Positions 19,458 to 29,024 of a DNA stretch of 64,000 nt are shown piece by piece. The notes beneath the pieces are model-generated. The model ran no database searches. It saw only the letters and a program-made list of their open reading frames with translations, and was not told where the DNA came from. Source of the stretch: Spirosoma utsteinense. Lineage in GTDB: Bacteria; Bacteroidota; Bacteroidia; Cytophagales; Spirosomataceae. The stretch spans positions 62,001-126,000 of the forward strand of contig NZ_VFIA01000015.1 of NCBI RefSeq assembly GCF_014282275.1. Reading direction: 5' to 3'. The position numbers were made by a program, and so were the translations under genes. Position 1 is the stretch's first letter. Every line of letters begins with the position of its first letter.

Positions 19458-20309
19458 ATGAATAAAATACTACCTAATAAACGACCACAAACGGGATGGG
19501 TGGGGCTGCTCATCGCTGTGGCGTTGGGCTGGGCCGCCGTCAGCTGCGAAGAACAGGATCTGGACCGCACCTTCGAAGGGCCTTACTTCGTGCGTTTCAG
19601 CGACTCGACACTTACCTTTAAAGAGAGCCGTACCCAGCCGGTTGTCATTCGGGTGCATAACGCGGGACCGGTGCTGAGTCAGCCCATTCGGGTCAACTAT
19701 ACCGTAACCGGGTCGGCGCGCGAAGGAAGGGACTACACCTTGCCCGACACTAAAGGCACGGTTATCATTCCGGCCAATAAAAGTTTTGGCGAGATTCCGC
19801 TGAAGCTGATCAATAACGCGAATAATATCCTGGAATCGCAGTCACTCACCTTTACGCTCACCAGCGTTGAGCCCAGTTCGTTACAGGTTGGGTTCGGGAA
19901 AGACAATGCAGTTGGTCGGAAGTTTACGCTGACCATTCAGGATGACTGCCTGTTTGGCGGATTATATACCGGTACGCAGCGGTTTGGCACGCAAACGGCG
20001 TCTGTTCCCAACATAGAGATTACGAGTACTGACTGCAAACAATATACCCTGAGCAACTGGAATATCAATAGCCCATTATTCAACTTCAATGCCGTTAAAC
20101 CAACGCTCCAGTTTATCGACAATGGCGATAATACGCTGACCATTCCACCGCAGGCGAGTTCAGAACTTGGCTCGACCGATACCTTACGGGGAAACGGCGC
20201 CTGGAACCCCCGCGACCGCCGGATTACGCTGAACCTTCAGGCAAAAATTGTGCTGAGCGCTACCCGTGATACGACGCTTATTTTCACGCAGACTTATATA
20301 CCGCAATGA
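19458..20309 (+). CDS. Surface lipoprotein with Calx-beta-like N-terminal domain
   Basis: A 283-residue lipoprotein; the signal segment ends in VSC (Cys about residue 30). The N-terminal half (about 45-165) reads like a Calx-beta/DUF4843-type beta-sandwich: a run on PVVIRVHNAGP, a VNYTVTGSAREGRDYTLP-like stretch and FTLTSVEPSS. The C-terminal half (about 170-283) is beta-rich and unassigned, beginning with CLFGGLYTGTQRFG. The stop overlaps the next gene start by 4 bp (ATGA), so translation is coupled. It probably sits on the cell surface and belongs functionally with the SusCD pair and the protease, perhaps as a binding accessory; that role is inferred. Confidence 0.7.
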   Translation: MNKILPNKRPQTGWVGLLIAVALGWAAVSCEEQDLDRTFEGPYFVRFSDSTLTFKESRTQPVVIRVHNAGPVLSQPIRVNYTVTGSAREGRDYTLPDTKGTVIIPANKSFGEIPLKLINNANNILESQSLTFTLTSVEPSSLQVGFGKDNAVGRKFTLTIQDDCLFGGLYTGTQRFGTQTASVPNIEITSTDCKQYTLSNWNINSPLFNFNAVKPTLQFIDNGDNTLTIPPQASSELGSTDTLRGNGAWNPRDRRITLNLQAKIVLSATRDTTLIFTQTYIPQ

Positions 20310-20803
20310 TGCGAACACTTCTACGCTTCCTGCTGATCCCTGTCCTGTTCGGTGGGCTTTTCAGCCGGTGTACCGAAAAAATCGAACCCAAACCGATCAC
20401 CTATAGCCAGTTGCTTACCGGGACCGAGAAAAAAACCTGGCGGATTGTATCACTCCAGGTTTTTGATGAGGGGCAGGGGAGTGGGGCGATACCTATTGCC
20501 CAGAGTGGAGTAGATCCCTGCATTTACGATGATTTATGTACATTTTATGCCGATGACGAACGCAAGTTTGAGGCCAGTGAGGGAGCCAGCAAATGTAATG
20601 CTGCTGACCCCGATATATATCTTACGGATACCTGGACGCTTGTTAATGCCAACGCATCACTGGAGTTTTACCTGCCTGTTTTGAATGGCAAATTCCCTTG
20701 GACAATAAAGAATCTGACCGCTTCGGTACTAACGATCGAGTACTATTTTGCAGATATCGACGCCAGTTACCGCTTTACGTTAAACGCAGTTGCTACGAAA
20801 TAG
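20306..20803 (+). CDS. Small lipoprotein, lipocalin-like
   Basis: A 165-residue lipoprotein with lipobox LFSRC (Cys about residue 22). The pattern LTGTEKKTWRIVSLQV near the mature N-terminus followed by short beta strands is typical of the lipocalin-like lipoproteins common in Bacteroidota. It contains two further Cys pairs in the middle (DPCIYDDLC and SKCNAADPD) that may form disulfides. It starts inside the stop of the previous gene and ends 3 bp before the protease start, so the three genes are tightly coupled. Function unknown; a structural or inhibitor role next to the protease is speculation. Confidence 0.72.
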   Translation: MMRTLLRFLLIPVLFGGLFSRCTEKIEPKPITYSQLLTGTEKKTWRIVSLQVFDEGQGSGAIPIAQSGVDPCIYDDLCTFYADDERKFEASEGASKCNAADPDIYLTDTWTLVNANASLEFYLPVLNGKFPWTIKNLTASVLTIEYYFADIDASYRFTLNAVATK

Positions 20804-20806
20804 GCC

Positions 20807-23167
20807 ATGATCAAAACTATACTCAGCGTATGCCTGCTCATTGGGCTACAGGCCGGTGTGCTGGCCCAGACCGTTCGGACTCCCCAGCAGTGTGCCACGA
20901 TGGAGATGGACAGCCTGCTCCGCGCCAGAAATCCGGAGTTGGGTAGCTTGAACGACTTTGAGCGGGAACTTCAGCTAAAAGTGCTCGACATCAAGAAGAA
21001 GATGCAGTCGGGTCGTCTGGCGGCCACGGTTATCACTATCCCCGTCATTGTCCATATCGTGCACAATGGCGAAGCAGTAGGCGCAGGTCGTAACCTGAGT
21101 GCGGCTCAGGTAAGAGCCCAGATCGAAACGCTGAACGAAGATTTTCGCCGGAAACCCAGTACGCGCGGGTTCAATACAAATCCGGTGGGTGCCGATATCG
21201 AAATCGAATTCTGCCAGGCTGTTGTCGACCGTCAGGGCCGGGCAATGGCTGAGCCGGGTATCGACCGGATCAACGGTAGCCGCGCCAACTGGGACCGCGA
21301 CGCGATCGAGGGAGTGCTCAAACCCACTACCTACTGGGACCCCAATAAATATTTCAATATATGGGTGCTGGAGTTCAACAGCGCTGACCGGCTGCTGGGG
21401 TATGCCCAATTCCCGGGTCGCTCCAATCTGCCGGGTATTCCAACCGACAGCCCCGCTAGTACCGATGGTGTTGTGATCAACTACAGCTCATTTGGTAATG
21501 CTGAGAAGGGCACTTTTCCAACCATGCAGGCCCCGTATAACCTGGGCCGGACACTTACCCATGAAACCGGCCACTGGCTGGGGCTGCGCCATATCTGGGG
21601 CGACACCAACTGTGGCGATGATTTTTGCAGTGACACTCCCCCACAGGCCTCTGAAAGCCGGGGCTGTCAGGTGGGGCGGGTGAGCTGTGGAAACGCCAAC
21701 ATGGTGCAGAACTACATGGACTACTCGGACGACGGTTGTTTCAACATATTTACGCTCGATCAGAAAGCCCGTATGCGGGCCGTTATGGACATTAGCCCGC
21801 GTCGGGCCAGCCTGCTTACAGCTAATGTGTGCGGTACGCAGGTCGTTAGCAGGCCATCCGCCAATTTCCGGGCCGAAACCCAGCGTGTACTGTTGGGCGG
21901 TCAGGTGCGGTTTACCGATCTGTCGGCTAATTTCCCCACCCGCTGGGAGTGGACGTTTGAGGGCGGTACCCCGTCTACCTCCACCGAGCAAAACCCAACC
22001 GTTGTGTATAATACGCCGGGTAAGTTCAAAGTAACGCTACAGGTGTTCAACACCATCGGGCCATCAGATCCAATTATTCGTACCGCCTATATCGAGGTGC
22101 TCAATGTGGGACTTTGTGCCGAGCTGACTAATTTCAACGGTACCCCGACCGTGTTGCGTGAGCCCGGTGGTACCGGCTATGTAGCCGGACAGAACAGCAA
22201 ACGCAGTCAGGCCGTATCGGAATTCTTCCAGAATGAACTTGGCTATAGTAACCTGGCGGGTACCGCCCTGCGTTTCGGCGTGGCTAAAGCCGCCCGTGGA
22301 GCCGCCACCGAGTCGGTCGTGACCGTGACTGTCTGGAATGGCCGGGGTTTCCAGAATGGACCTGGTGCCATACTGGAGCAAAAAGACGTGCCGTTGCGGG
22401 TGATCCTGGACGATGTCGCCAATAACCGCCCTACCACCGTCACCTTCGAGCGTAATGTGCCCCTGAGTGGTTTGCCGTTCCATATTGGCGTTATATTCCC
22501 GTATGCAACGGGCGACAGCATTGCCGTAGTGACGACCCAGAATGGCCAATCGACCTTCGCTACCTCGTGGCGGCAAAACCGCCAGGGCAACTGGCTGCGT
22601 TATGCCGATAGTCTGGGGTTGAACGTAGCACATAACATTACGGCTCGAATCGGGATGAAATCATCCGTGCAGGTCGCCACGTCGGCGCTGTTTATCAACC
22701 CTGGCGAGACTGTTACGCTCAATGCCCGTGGAGCCAGCGTATTCTCCTGGTCTGGTTCGGGACTAAGTTCAACACTTGGCCCGCAGGTAGTAGCGCAGCC
22801 CACACAAACGACATCGTATACGGTTTCGGGTACCGGAACAGACTTGTGCAGCACGTCGGCGGTGGTTACCGTGAACGTGCGGGCGGGCACCGTTACCGCC
22901 ATCGCCGAACCGGTTGAGCCAGCGCTGACCGTAACACCCAACCCCAGCGACGGCCCGCTGATGGTATCGCTCAACAGTCCGCAGCGGGGCGTACTCACGG
23001 TATCGGTTCGTAGTATGACCGGGGCCGAACTGATCCGGCAGAAATACCAGAAGACAGCCGATGTGTTCCAGCAATCGCTCGATCTGCGAACGGCACCGAC
23101 AGGCCTGTATATTCTGGATGTGCAGGTCGACGGGGTCACGTTCAGGCGAAAGCTGCTGAAGCAATAA
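20807..23167 (+). CDS. Secreted M43 (pappalysin-like) zinc metalloprotease with PKD and T9SS sorting domains
   Basis: A 786-residue exported protease. Order: signal peptide ending VLAQ (about 21), propeptide, M43 catalytic domain with zinc motif HETGHWLGLRH (252-262) and Met-turn MDYSDD (304-309), a PKD domain (about 350-435), a beta-sandwich region, an Ig-like stretch (about 645-700) and a C-terminal type A sorting domain from about 705 (LTVTPNPSDG to FRRKLLKQ). The sorting domain means export through the type IX system and release or anchoring at the surface. Cysteines near the active site (NCGDDFCSDTPP) fit the family. It is the last gene of the SusCD-3 cluster, 3 bp after a lipoprotein, and is followed by a terminator. 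It would supply peptides to that importer. Confidence 0.92.
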   Translation: MIKTILSVCLLIGLQAGVLAQTVRTPQQCATMEMDSLLRARNPELGSLNDFERELQLKVLDIKKKMQSGRLAATVITIPVIVHIVHNGEAVGAGRNLSAAQVRAQIETLNEDFRRKPSTRGFNTNPVGADIEIEFCQAVVDRQGRAMAEPGIDRINGSRANWDRDAIEGVLKPTTYWDPNKYFNIWVLEFNSADRLLGYAQFPGRSNLPGIPTDSPASTDGVVINYSSFGNAEKGTFPTMQAPYNLGRTLTHETGHWLGLRHIWGDTNCGDDFCSDTPPQASESRGCQVGRVSCGNANMVQNYMDYSDDGCFNIFTLDQKARMRAVMDISPRRASLLTANVCGTQVVSRPSANFRAETQRVLLGGQVRFTDLSANFPTRWEWTFEGGTPSTSTEQNPTVVYNTPGKFKVTLQVFNTIGPSDPIIRTAYIEVLNVGLCAELTNFNGTPTVLREPGGTGYVAGQNSKRSQAVSEFFQNELGYSNLAGTALRFGVAKAARGAATESVVTVTVWNGRGFQNGPGAILEQKDVPLRVILDDVANNRPTTVTFERNVPLSGLPFHIGVIFPYATGDSIAVVTTQNGQSTFATSWRQNRQGNWLRYADSLGLNVAHNITARIGMKSSVQVATSALFINPGETVTLNARGASVFSWSGSGLSSTLGPQVVAQPTQTTSYTVSGTGTDLCSTSAVVTVNVRAGTVTAIAEPVEPALTVTPNPSDGPLMVSLNSPQRGVLTVSVRSMTGAELIRQKYQKTADVFQQSLDLRTAPTGLYILDVQVDGVTFRRKLLKQ

Positions 23168-23186
23168 GCAGCAGCTTTAGCAGCAC

Positions 23187-23223
23187 AAAAAAGGCGAATC
23201 ACAACCGTGATTCGCCCTTTTTT
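23187..23223. terminator. Bidirectional terminator between convergent SusCD operons 3 and 4
   Basis: AAAAAAGGCGAATCAC is followed by the loop AACC and GTGATTCGCCCTTTTTT; the arms match except for one bulged base. A run on one side and T run on the other suit termination of the protease operon (plus strand) and of the minus-strand SusD. Confidence 0.87.
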
Positions 23224-23291
23224 ATATTTACCGGTTACCGGCTACCAACGCTGCGCTGTTAAGGCCCTACGGGCCGGTGGTCTGTGGGGCC

Positions 23292-24674
23292 TTAATTTAT
23301 GTAGCCGGGGTTTTGCGCGAGCTGCTTATTGGTATCGATTTCGCGCTGCGGAATCGGCAGCACCAGGTTGTTGGCGTTGTAGGGCGTTGTGCCAACAGCG
23401 GTACCGGTACGCTTCAGATCGGCGATTTGCTGACCTTCAAAAGCGAGTTCCAGCCGCCGTTCGAGCAGTACGTCGGCTACGGTAACGGCGGTGAACTGGG
23501 TAGCTCCGGCGCGGGTCCGGATGGCGTTTATATCAGCCAGTGGCGTTGCGCCGACACTGGTGTTTAACCGCAAGTTGGCTTCGGCGCGAACGAGGTACAT
23601 TTCAGCCAGCCGGATTACCACCACATCGCCAAACAGGTCATTGAATTTACTCGTAAAGACGTTGTTGTTGACAGTCGTAAAGAACTGCCCGCGTACGTCG
23701 CCGGCACCGAATAACTGCCGGAACTTGGTCTGAACCCGGATATCGCCCCGGCCTGAGTTGCGGGTCGATGCAAAGTACGTATTGAGGGCATTCGTACCCG
23801 TAATACCATCCTGATCTGTTACAACGATCTTAAAAATAGATTCGGGTGAAACATCGGAGAAAGCACCGGCAACGTCGCTGGCCAGGGTGTACGTTCCGCT
23901 TGTGATTACGCGGTTAGCTGCGTCGCGGGCTGCGGCAAAGTTCTGCTGCTGCAGGTAAACACGGGCCAGCATCGCCTGCGCTGCACCCTTTGTAGCTACG
24001 CCGGAGTTACCCACAAGGGCCGTGGCGAAGGTGCCGGTCGGGCTCGTCGCAAGGAGCTGTTCGGCTTTTGTCAGGTCGTCGATTACCTGTGCATATACTT
24101 CGGCCACGCTGTTCCGAACGCGGTTGTCCACGTCGCCAACGGCACCGGTTGGGGTCAACACCAGCGGCACACCAGGGTTGCTTGCGGGCGTACCATCGTT
24201 ATAGCTCTTGCCAAAAAGTTTTATCAGCTCGAAGTACATCGCGCCCCGGATAAAGCGGGCCTGGCCTTCGTAACTGGTACGGTTGTCCTCACTCACCTTT
24301 TCCAGATTGGCCAGTACATTGTTTGTTCGGTTGATGACGTTGTAGCTGTCGAGCCACGTATCCCGAACGTCGGTGTTGGTGGTTGTGATCGTTTTACGCC
24401 ACAACTCGTCCAGGGCGGTAAACGTACCCCCGAATACGACATCACGATTGTCGCCCAGCAGTTCACCGATATACTGGAAACCTCCGCCGTATAGGTTGCC
24501 ATCGCTAAGACCATCATAAGCACCGGTGAGTGTAATACGAACGTCCTGTTCGTTGCTCAGCGCCTGGGTAACATCAATGCTTTGTGTGGGTTGCACGGTT
24601 AGCCGGTCGTTGCAGGCCGTCACCAGCATAAGGTTTAACCCAATCAGCAATCCGTTTTTGATATATACATTCAT
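23292..24674 (-). CDS. SusD/RagB family lipoprotein (pair 4)
   Basis: A 460-residue lipoprotein with signal peptide ending LMLVTAC (Cys21). C-terminal SusD blocks are clear: ERRLELAFEGQQIADLKRTG and VLPIPQREIDTNKQLAQNPG. Overall length and layout match the SusD at 17799. It follows its SusC by 24 bp on the minus strand. Across the shared promoter region of the pair lies a divergent gene for a secreted cyanophycinase-like peptidase, the only enzyme next to this locus. Confidence 0.94.
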   Translation of the reverse strand: MNVYIKNGLLIGLNLMLVTACNDRLTVQPTQSIDVTQALSNEQDVRITLTGAYDGLSDGNLYGGGFQYIGELLGDNRDVVFGGTFTALDELWRKTITTTNTDVRDTWLDSYNVINRTNNVLANLEKVSEDNRTSYEGQARFIRGAMYFELIKLFGKSYNDGTPASNPGVPLVLTPTGAVGDVDNRVRNSVAEVYAQVIDDLTKAEQLLATSPTGTFATALVGNSGVATKGAAQAMLARVYLQQQNFAAARDAANRVITSGTYTLASDVAGAFSDVSPESIFKIVVTDQDGITGTNALNTYFASTRNSGRGDIRVQTKFRQLFGAGDVRGQFFTTVNNNVFTSKFNDLFGDVVVIRLAEMYLVRAEANLRLNTSVGATPLADINAIRTRAGATQFTAVTVADVLLERRLELAFEGQQIADLKRTGTAVGTTPYNANNLVLPIPQREIDTNKQLAQNPGYIN

Positions 24675-24698
24675 AAGTGAAATCCGTTTGTCGATTGC

Positions 24699-27600
24699 TT
24701 AAAAACCAATATTGATACCGCCGGTGATGGTACGAGCCTGAGGGGCCGTATAGAAATCGTAGCCCTGTGCAATGTTCGTTACAACATCGTCGGCGTTGAC
24801 TTCGGGGTCCCAGCCCGCATACTTCGTGAAGGTGAGCAGGTTCAACCCGGTCACAAACACCCGCACGGTGTTCAGCTTAACGCGGTTGATCAGTGTCTTG
24901 GGCAGGTTATAAGCCAGTGTGGCGTTCCGCAGGCGGACAAACGAGCCGTCCAGAATGAAGCGGCTCGATGGCTGCGCTCCGTTGTTGAAAAATAAACGCG
25001 CTTCCGGCACATCGGTATTCGTGTTCTGAGCGGTCCAGGCAGCCAGCTGATTGACTGTCTGGTTATCCTCGAAACGACCATTGGCCGATGAGAAGCGACC
25101 TACGCCGTAGAAATTGATGTCATTGCCAAACACGCCGGTGAAGAATACGCTCAGGCTGAAGCCTTTGTAGCTGAAGGTGTTCGTGACACCACCTGTCCAC
25201 TTGGGTAGCGGGCTTCCCACAACGACACGCTGGGCTTCGTTGTATACGTTGGTAGTAGCGCGGTCGATGCTGCCATCGGTGTTGGTCGCGTTTTTGTACC
25301 AGAGCGCGTCACCGTTGGCCGCGTCTACGCCCGCATACTCGGGGGTGAAGAATACGCCCAGCGGCTGGCCTTCAACGGCCCGGCTCATGGCGTTCAGGCC
25401 GCCTTCGATGATCTGCCCCTGCAAATTCTTGATCCGGTTCCGGTTGGTAGCTGCGTTGAGACTGGTTGTCCAGCGGAAGGCACCGGTTGTGTTTTCGGTA
25501 TTCAGCACGAACTCGAAGCCTTTGTTCTCCAGCGAACCAACGTTCCGGAACTGCGTCGCAAAGCCAGTTGAACCGGGTACGTTCACATTGAGCAACAGAC
25601 CCGTCGTTTGCTTGTTGTAATAGTCGATCTCGCCGTTCAGCCGGTTATTGAGGAATCCGAAGTCAAGCCCGATATCGGCCTGGTCGGTGGTTTCCCATTT
25701 CAGGCTGGGATTGGCTAGTTGTGTAGGACGCTGGCCCGGTAAGCCGGCATAACTGGCATCGCCCGTAAAGAGACCCAGTTGGGGGAAGTTGTCGATCTCG
25801 GCGTTTCCTGTCCGGCCATAGCTGGCGCGAAGTTTCAGGAAGCTGATACCCCGCGTGTTCTTCAGGAAACTTTCTTCGGTCAGTACCCAACCCGCCGAAA
25901 CGGCCGGGAAGAAACCATACCGGCTGTCCTGCCCGAATCGTGACGAGCCGTCGACACGCGCGCTCAGACCCAGTAAATAACGATCGGTAAACTTGTAGTT
26001 AGCCCGTACAAAGTAGGACAGGAAACTGTAGTTGGATTGGGTCGAGGTGGCGTTGGTCTTGCGGGCTGCGCTGATAATCATCCGGTAGGCATCCGACGGG
26101 AAATCCTGCCCTTCTGCCAGACTGCTGCGCTGCTCGGCCTGCTGGTACGACATACCCAGCACGCCATCGAGGCCATGGCGACCAACGGTGGTATTGTAGT
26201 TGAAGAAGTTGTTCGTCGTGTAATTTTCAACCCGCACCGTCCGGAACTGGCCCAGACCGCCCGGATAGCCGGTGTTACGCTGCGTTTTGCTGTTATAATA
26301 CCGCTCTTCCTGCTGGTTCAGCACGTCCAGACCAAACTCAGTCCGGAAGGTCAGCCCTTTCACGATACCCAGTTGACCATATACGTTACTGATATTGCGG
26401 TAAACGGTGGTGTTGAAGATGGAGTTCTGAAGGTTGATGATCGGGTTGTAGTAACTCGGAATGCTGATATCGCCAGGGGGTGTTCCTACCGGCAAGCCCG
26501 TGGTGGGGTCTGTCGATGGCGTCATTGGCGGCAGGGCTACCATCTGAACCGGGTTATCGAACTGACGGTCGCCCGACAGACGCTTGTTCAGCGTGCGGCT
26601 CAGGCCCGTATTGAAGCCTACCCGGAAACGATCGGAGATTTTATGGTCGAGGTTGATCCGGCCAGAATAGCGGGTCAGCGCATTGCCGATCAGAATGCCT
26701 TTCTGGTCGAGAAGCTGGCCCGACAGGTAGAACGTCGTTTTGTCGTTACCCCCGTTGATGTTCATGTCGTACTGCTGGAACGGAGCCGCCTGATAACCCA
26801 GATCGCCCCAGTTCGTATTGGCCTGCTGTGGTGTGCCGAACGTGCCAAGCCCCTGCGTCTGGAAGAAATTTTCCATGTAGGTAGTGTACGAGTCGGGGTC
26901 GTTGGTAGCCAGTCCATCGATCCGGTCGGAGTTAGCAGCCGCCTGCCGGTAAAAATCGACGTACTGGTTGGTGTTCAGAAACTCCAGCTTACGCGTGGGT
27001 GTGCTCGAACCGGCCTGAATGCCGAAGGTTACGTTGGTGCGTCCCGAACGCCCTTTTTTTGTCGTGATCAGTACCACACCATTGGCCGCCCGCGACCCGT
27101 AGATAGCGCCCGCCGAAGCATCTTTCAGGATTTCGATCGATTCGATGTCCTGTGGGTTGATGTCGGACAGTGGGTTGGTGGTGGCGTCGTTGATCGAGAG
27201 GTCATCCGTCGTAACCGGTGTGCCGTCCACTACATACAGCGGTTGGTTCGACGCCGATACCGACGACTGGCCCCGAACGCGTACCTGAATGCCCTGCCCC
27301 AGTTTACCACTCCCCGAATTCACCTGAACCCCGGCGGCCTTGCCCTGAAGAGCCTGGTCGAAGGTGGTTACGGGCTGGTCCTGAATGTCGGACGAGCGAA
27401 TCTTGGCGATGTTGCCGGTCAGTTCCCGTTTGATCTGCTGGCCATATCCCGTTACCACCACCTCGTTCAAATTGCGGACGTCAGCCTGTAGCTTCACGTT
27501 GATGACCGAGCGGTTGCCAACCCGTTCTTCAACAGACGAAAAACCAATGAAACTGAACACAAGCGTAGCATCGCTACCCACGTTGAGGGTGAAGTTACCG

Positions 27601-27773
27601 GTGGCATCTGTTTGTGTACCAAGGGTGCGACCTTTCACGCTCACCGAAACACCCGGTAGTCCGGCGTTATCATCCGAGGACGTGACGCGACCAGTAATTG
27701 CCTGCGTTTGTGCATAGCTCATCTGCGCAAGTAGAAAGAGCAATGGAAGAATAATTCGTATGTGTTTACTCAT
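24699..27773 (-). CDS. SusC/RagA family TonB-linked outer membrane protein (pair 4)
   Basis: A 1024-residue SusC importer. Signal peptide ends SYAQ (about 21); regulatory-like domain (about 25-105), plug (about 110-240) with signature YGSRAANGVVLITTKKG, and barrel. Residues VVVTGYGQQIKRELTGNIAK mark the TonB-box/plug start typical of the group. It is first in a two-gene minus-strand operon. Its upstream region (27774-27982) is shared with the divergent cyanophycinase-like gene, so the two could be co-regulated. If so, its ligand may be a dipeptide or oligomer released from a polyamide, but this is inference from position. Confidence 0.95.
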   Translation of the reverse strand: MSKHIRIILPLLFLLAQMSYAQTQAITGRVTSSDDNAGLPGVSVSVKGRTLGTQTDATGNFTLNVGSDATLVFSFIGFSSVEERVGNRSVINVKLQADVRNLNEVVVTGYGQQIKRELTGNIAKIRSSDIQDQPVTTFDQALQGKAAGVQVNSGSGKLGQGIQVRVRGQSSVSASNQPLYVVDGTPVTTDDLSINDATTNPLSDINPQDIESIEILKDASAGAIYGSRAANGVVLITTKKGRSGRTNVTFGIQAGSSTPTRKLEFLNTNQYVDFYRQAAANSDRIDGLATNDPDSYTTYMENFFQTQGLGTFGTPQQANTNWGDLGYQAAPFQQYDMNINGGNDKTTFYLSGQLLDQKGILIGNALTRYSGRINLDHKISDRFRVGFNTGLSRTLNKRLSGDRQFDNPVQMVALPPMTPSTDPTTGLPVGTPPGDISIPSYYNPIINLQNSIFNTTVYRNISNVYGQLGIVKGLTFRTEFGLDVLNQQEERYYNSKTQRNTGYPGGLGQFRTVRVENYTTNNFFNYNTTVGRHGLDGVLGMSYQQAEQRSSLAEGQDFPSDAYRMIISAARKTNATSTQSNYSFLSYFVRANYKFTDRYLLGLSARVDGSSRFGQDSRYGFFPAVSAGWVLTEESFLKNTRGISFLKLRASYGRTGNAEIDNFPQLGLFTGDASYAGLPGQRPTQLANPSLKWETTDQADIGLDFGFLNNRLNGEIDYYNKQTTGLLLNVNVPGSTGFATQFRNVGSLENKGFEFVLNTENTTGAFRWTTSLNAATNRNRIKNLQGQIIEGGLNAMSRAVEGQPLGVFFTPEYAGVDAANGDALWYKNATNTDGSIDRATTNVYNEAQRVVVGSPLPKWTGGVTNTFSYKGFSLSVFFTGVFGNDINFYGVGRFSSANGRFEDNQTVNQLAAWTAQNTNTDVPEARLFFNNGAQPSSRFILDGSFVRLRNATLAYNLPKTLINRVKLNTVRVFVTGLNLLTFTKYAGWDPEVNADDVVTNIAQGYDFYTAPQARTITGGINIGF

Positions 27774-27803
27774 AGCGCTTTATTGGTTTATTGATAAAGA
27801 CTA

Positions 27804-27811
27804 CAAAAGTA
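27804..27811 (-). promoter_or_regulatory. Candidate -7 box for SusC/SusD pair 4
   Basis: On the minus strand this reads TACTTTTG, matching TAnnTTTG, 31 bp before the SusC start codon. The position 19 bp further upstream holds only a T run (TTTT) instead of TTTG, so the promoter is incomplete and could depend on an activator. Confidence 0.5.
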
Positions 27812-27982
27812 CTAGTTGCTTGTTGATTAAAAAACGGTTAAGCTGATGGTTGTTTTTCCATATATCAGAAGAATACTATATAAATACTTGATTATGCAAA
27901 ATTTTATAAATAAACGGGATTTTTAGGGCTATGAGTAGAAACCCAGTTTCGATAATACTTCCTTCCAGCCTTATATTGCCCA

Positions 27983-29023
27983 ATGAAGCGATTCGAGTTA
28001 AGAAGTTTGCTTGTCTGGATAGGCTGTCTAGTGGTCCTCACTGATATAATGGCTCAGTCATTAGCTCCAGGTCCAGCAAACAGGACGTACACGTCCTGGA
28101 TAGCAGGGGATACCGCCGATGTGAAAACTCAGCCCATCGGTGGAGTTGTACTGGCAGGCGGAAGTACCGATGTTGCCGGGGCCATGCGCTGGTTACTGCG
28201 CCGGGCCAACGGGGGCGATGTGGTCATTATCCGGGCATCGGGCAGCGATGGCTACAACGCTTATCTGTACAGTCAGTTGGGCGAGCGCGTCAATTCTGTC
28301 GAAACACTATTGGTCAATACCCGCGAACTGGCCAGTCATCCCGATATTGTACGGAAAGTACGTCAGGCCGAAGCGATCTTCTTTGCCGGGGGCGATCAGG
28401 CTAATTATATCAACTTCTATCAGAAAACGCCCCTTATCGACGCCGTCAATGACCGCATCCGCGATGGCGTTGTTCTGGGTGGTACCAGCGCGGGCTGTGC
28501 CATTCTGGGACAACTGTATTTCTCGGCCAAAGAAGGGTCGGTTACGTCTGAGGAAGCCCTGGCCGATCCCTTCGACAAGCGGGTTACTATTGGCAGCCGT
28601 GATTTTCTGATGCACCCGTTGCTGGCCAATATCCTGACCGATCAGCATTACACGGCCCGTAACCGGCAGGGCCGGCATCTGGTCTTTCTGGCCCGCGCCC
28701 GTGCCGACTGGAACGTAGGGGCGAGGGGTATTGGCGTTGATGAGAAAACGGCCGTCTGTGTATCACCCGATGGCACCGCCCTTGTGTTTGGCCAGGGTAA
28801 CGCCTATTTCCTGACGCCTGCTTCTGCTAAACCTGAGCGCTTGCAAACAGGCCAGCCATTGACCTGGCACGGTACCGGGCAGGCTGTCCATATAACGGTG
28901 GTGCCGGGGTCGGCAACGGGTGCTGCCGGCTTCAACGTGGAAACGTTTCGTGGAGTCGACAGCCTGAAGACCGAATATTGGTCGGTGGAAAATGGCGTGT
29001 TTAAAACAGCGCCCGCCCACTGA
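27983..29023 (+). CDS. Secreted cyanophycinase-like peptidase (S51 family)
   Basis: A 346-residue protein of the cyanophycinase branch of peptidase family S51. The nucleophile elbow GGTSAGC (166-172, Ser169) and the preceding FFAGGDQ (133-139) are the family hallmarks. A downstream ILTDQHYTARNRQGR block carries the conserved His and Arg-rich segment of cyanophycinases. A hydrophobic N-terminus ending IMAQS suggests export, unlike intracellular cyanophycinases of cyanobacteria. The known reaction is release of beta-Asp-Arg dipeptides from cyanophycin; isoaspartyl peptides are an alternative. A C-terminal beta-rich extension of about 70 residues follows the core. It is divergent from SusCD pair 4. 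Confidence 0.85.
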   Translation: MKRFELRSLLVWIGCLVVLTDIMAQSLAPGPANRTYTSWIAGDTADVKTQPIGGVVLAGGSTDVAGAMRWLLRRANGGDVVIIRASGSDGYNAYLYSQLGERVNSVETLLVNTRELASHPDIVRKVRQAEAIFFAGGDQANYINFYQKTPLIDAVNDRIRDGVVLGGTSAGCAILGQLYFSAKEGSVTSEEALADPFDKRVTIGSRDFLMHPLLANILTDQHYTARNRQGRHLVFLARARADWNVGARGIGVDEKTAVCVSPDGTALVFGQGNAYFLTPASAKPERLQTGQPLTWHGTGQAVHITVVPGSATGAAGFNVETFRGVDSLKTEYWSVENGVFKTAPAH

Positions 29024-29024
29024 C

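Noticed and set aside
26037..27491. Long plus-strand open frame of 484 codons
   Set aside because: It is antisense to SusC pair 4, which has signal peptide, plug signature and barrel; no start context or motif supports it.
28863..28882. Second TGGCAC sigma-54-like site
   Set aside because: It lies inside the cyanophycinase coding region and lacks GC at the correct 10-bp spacing.
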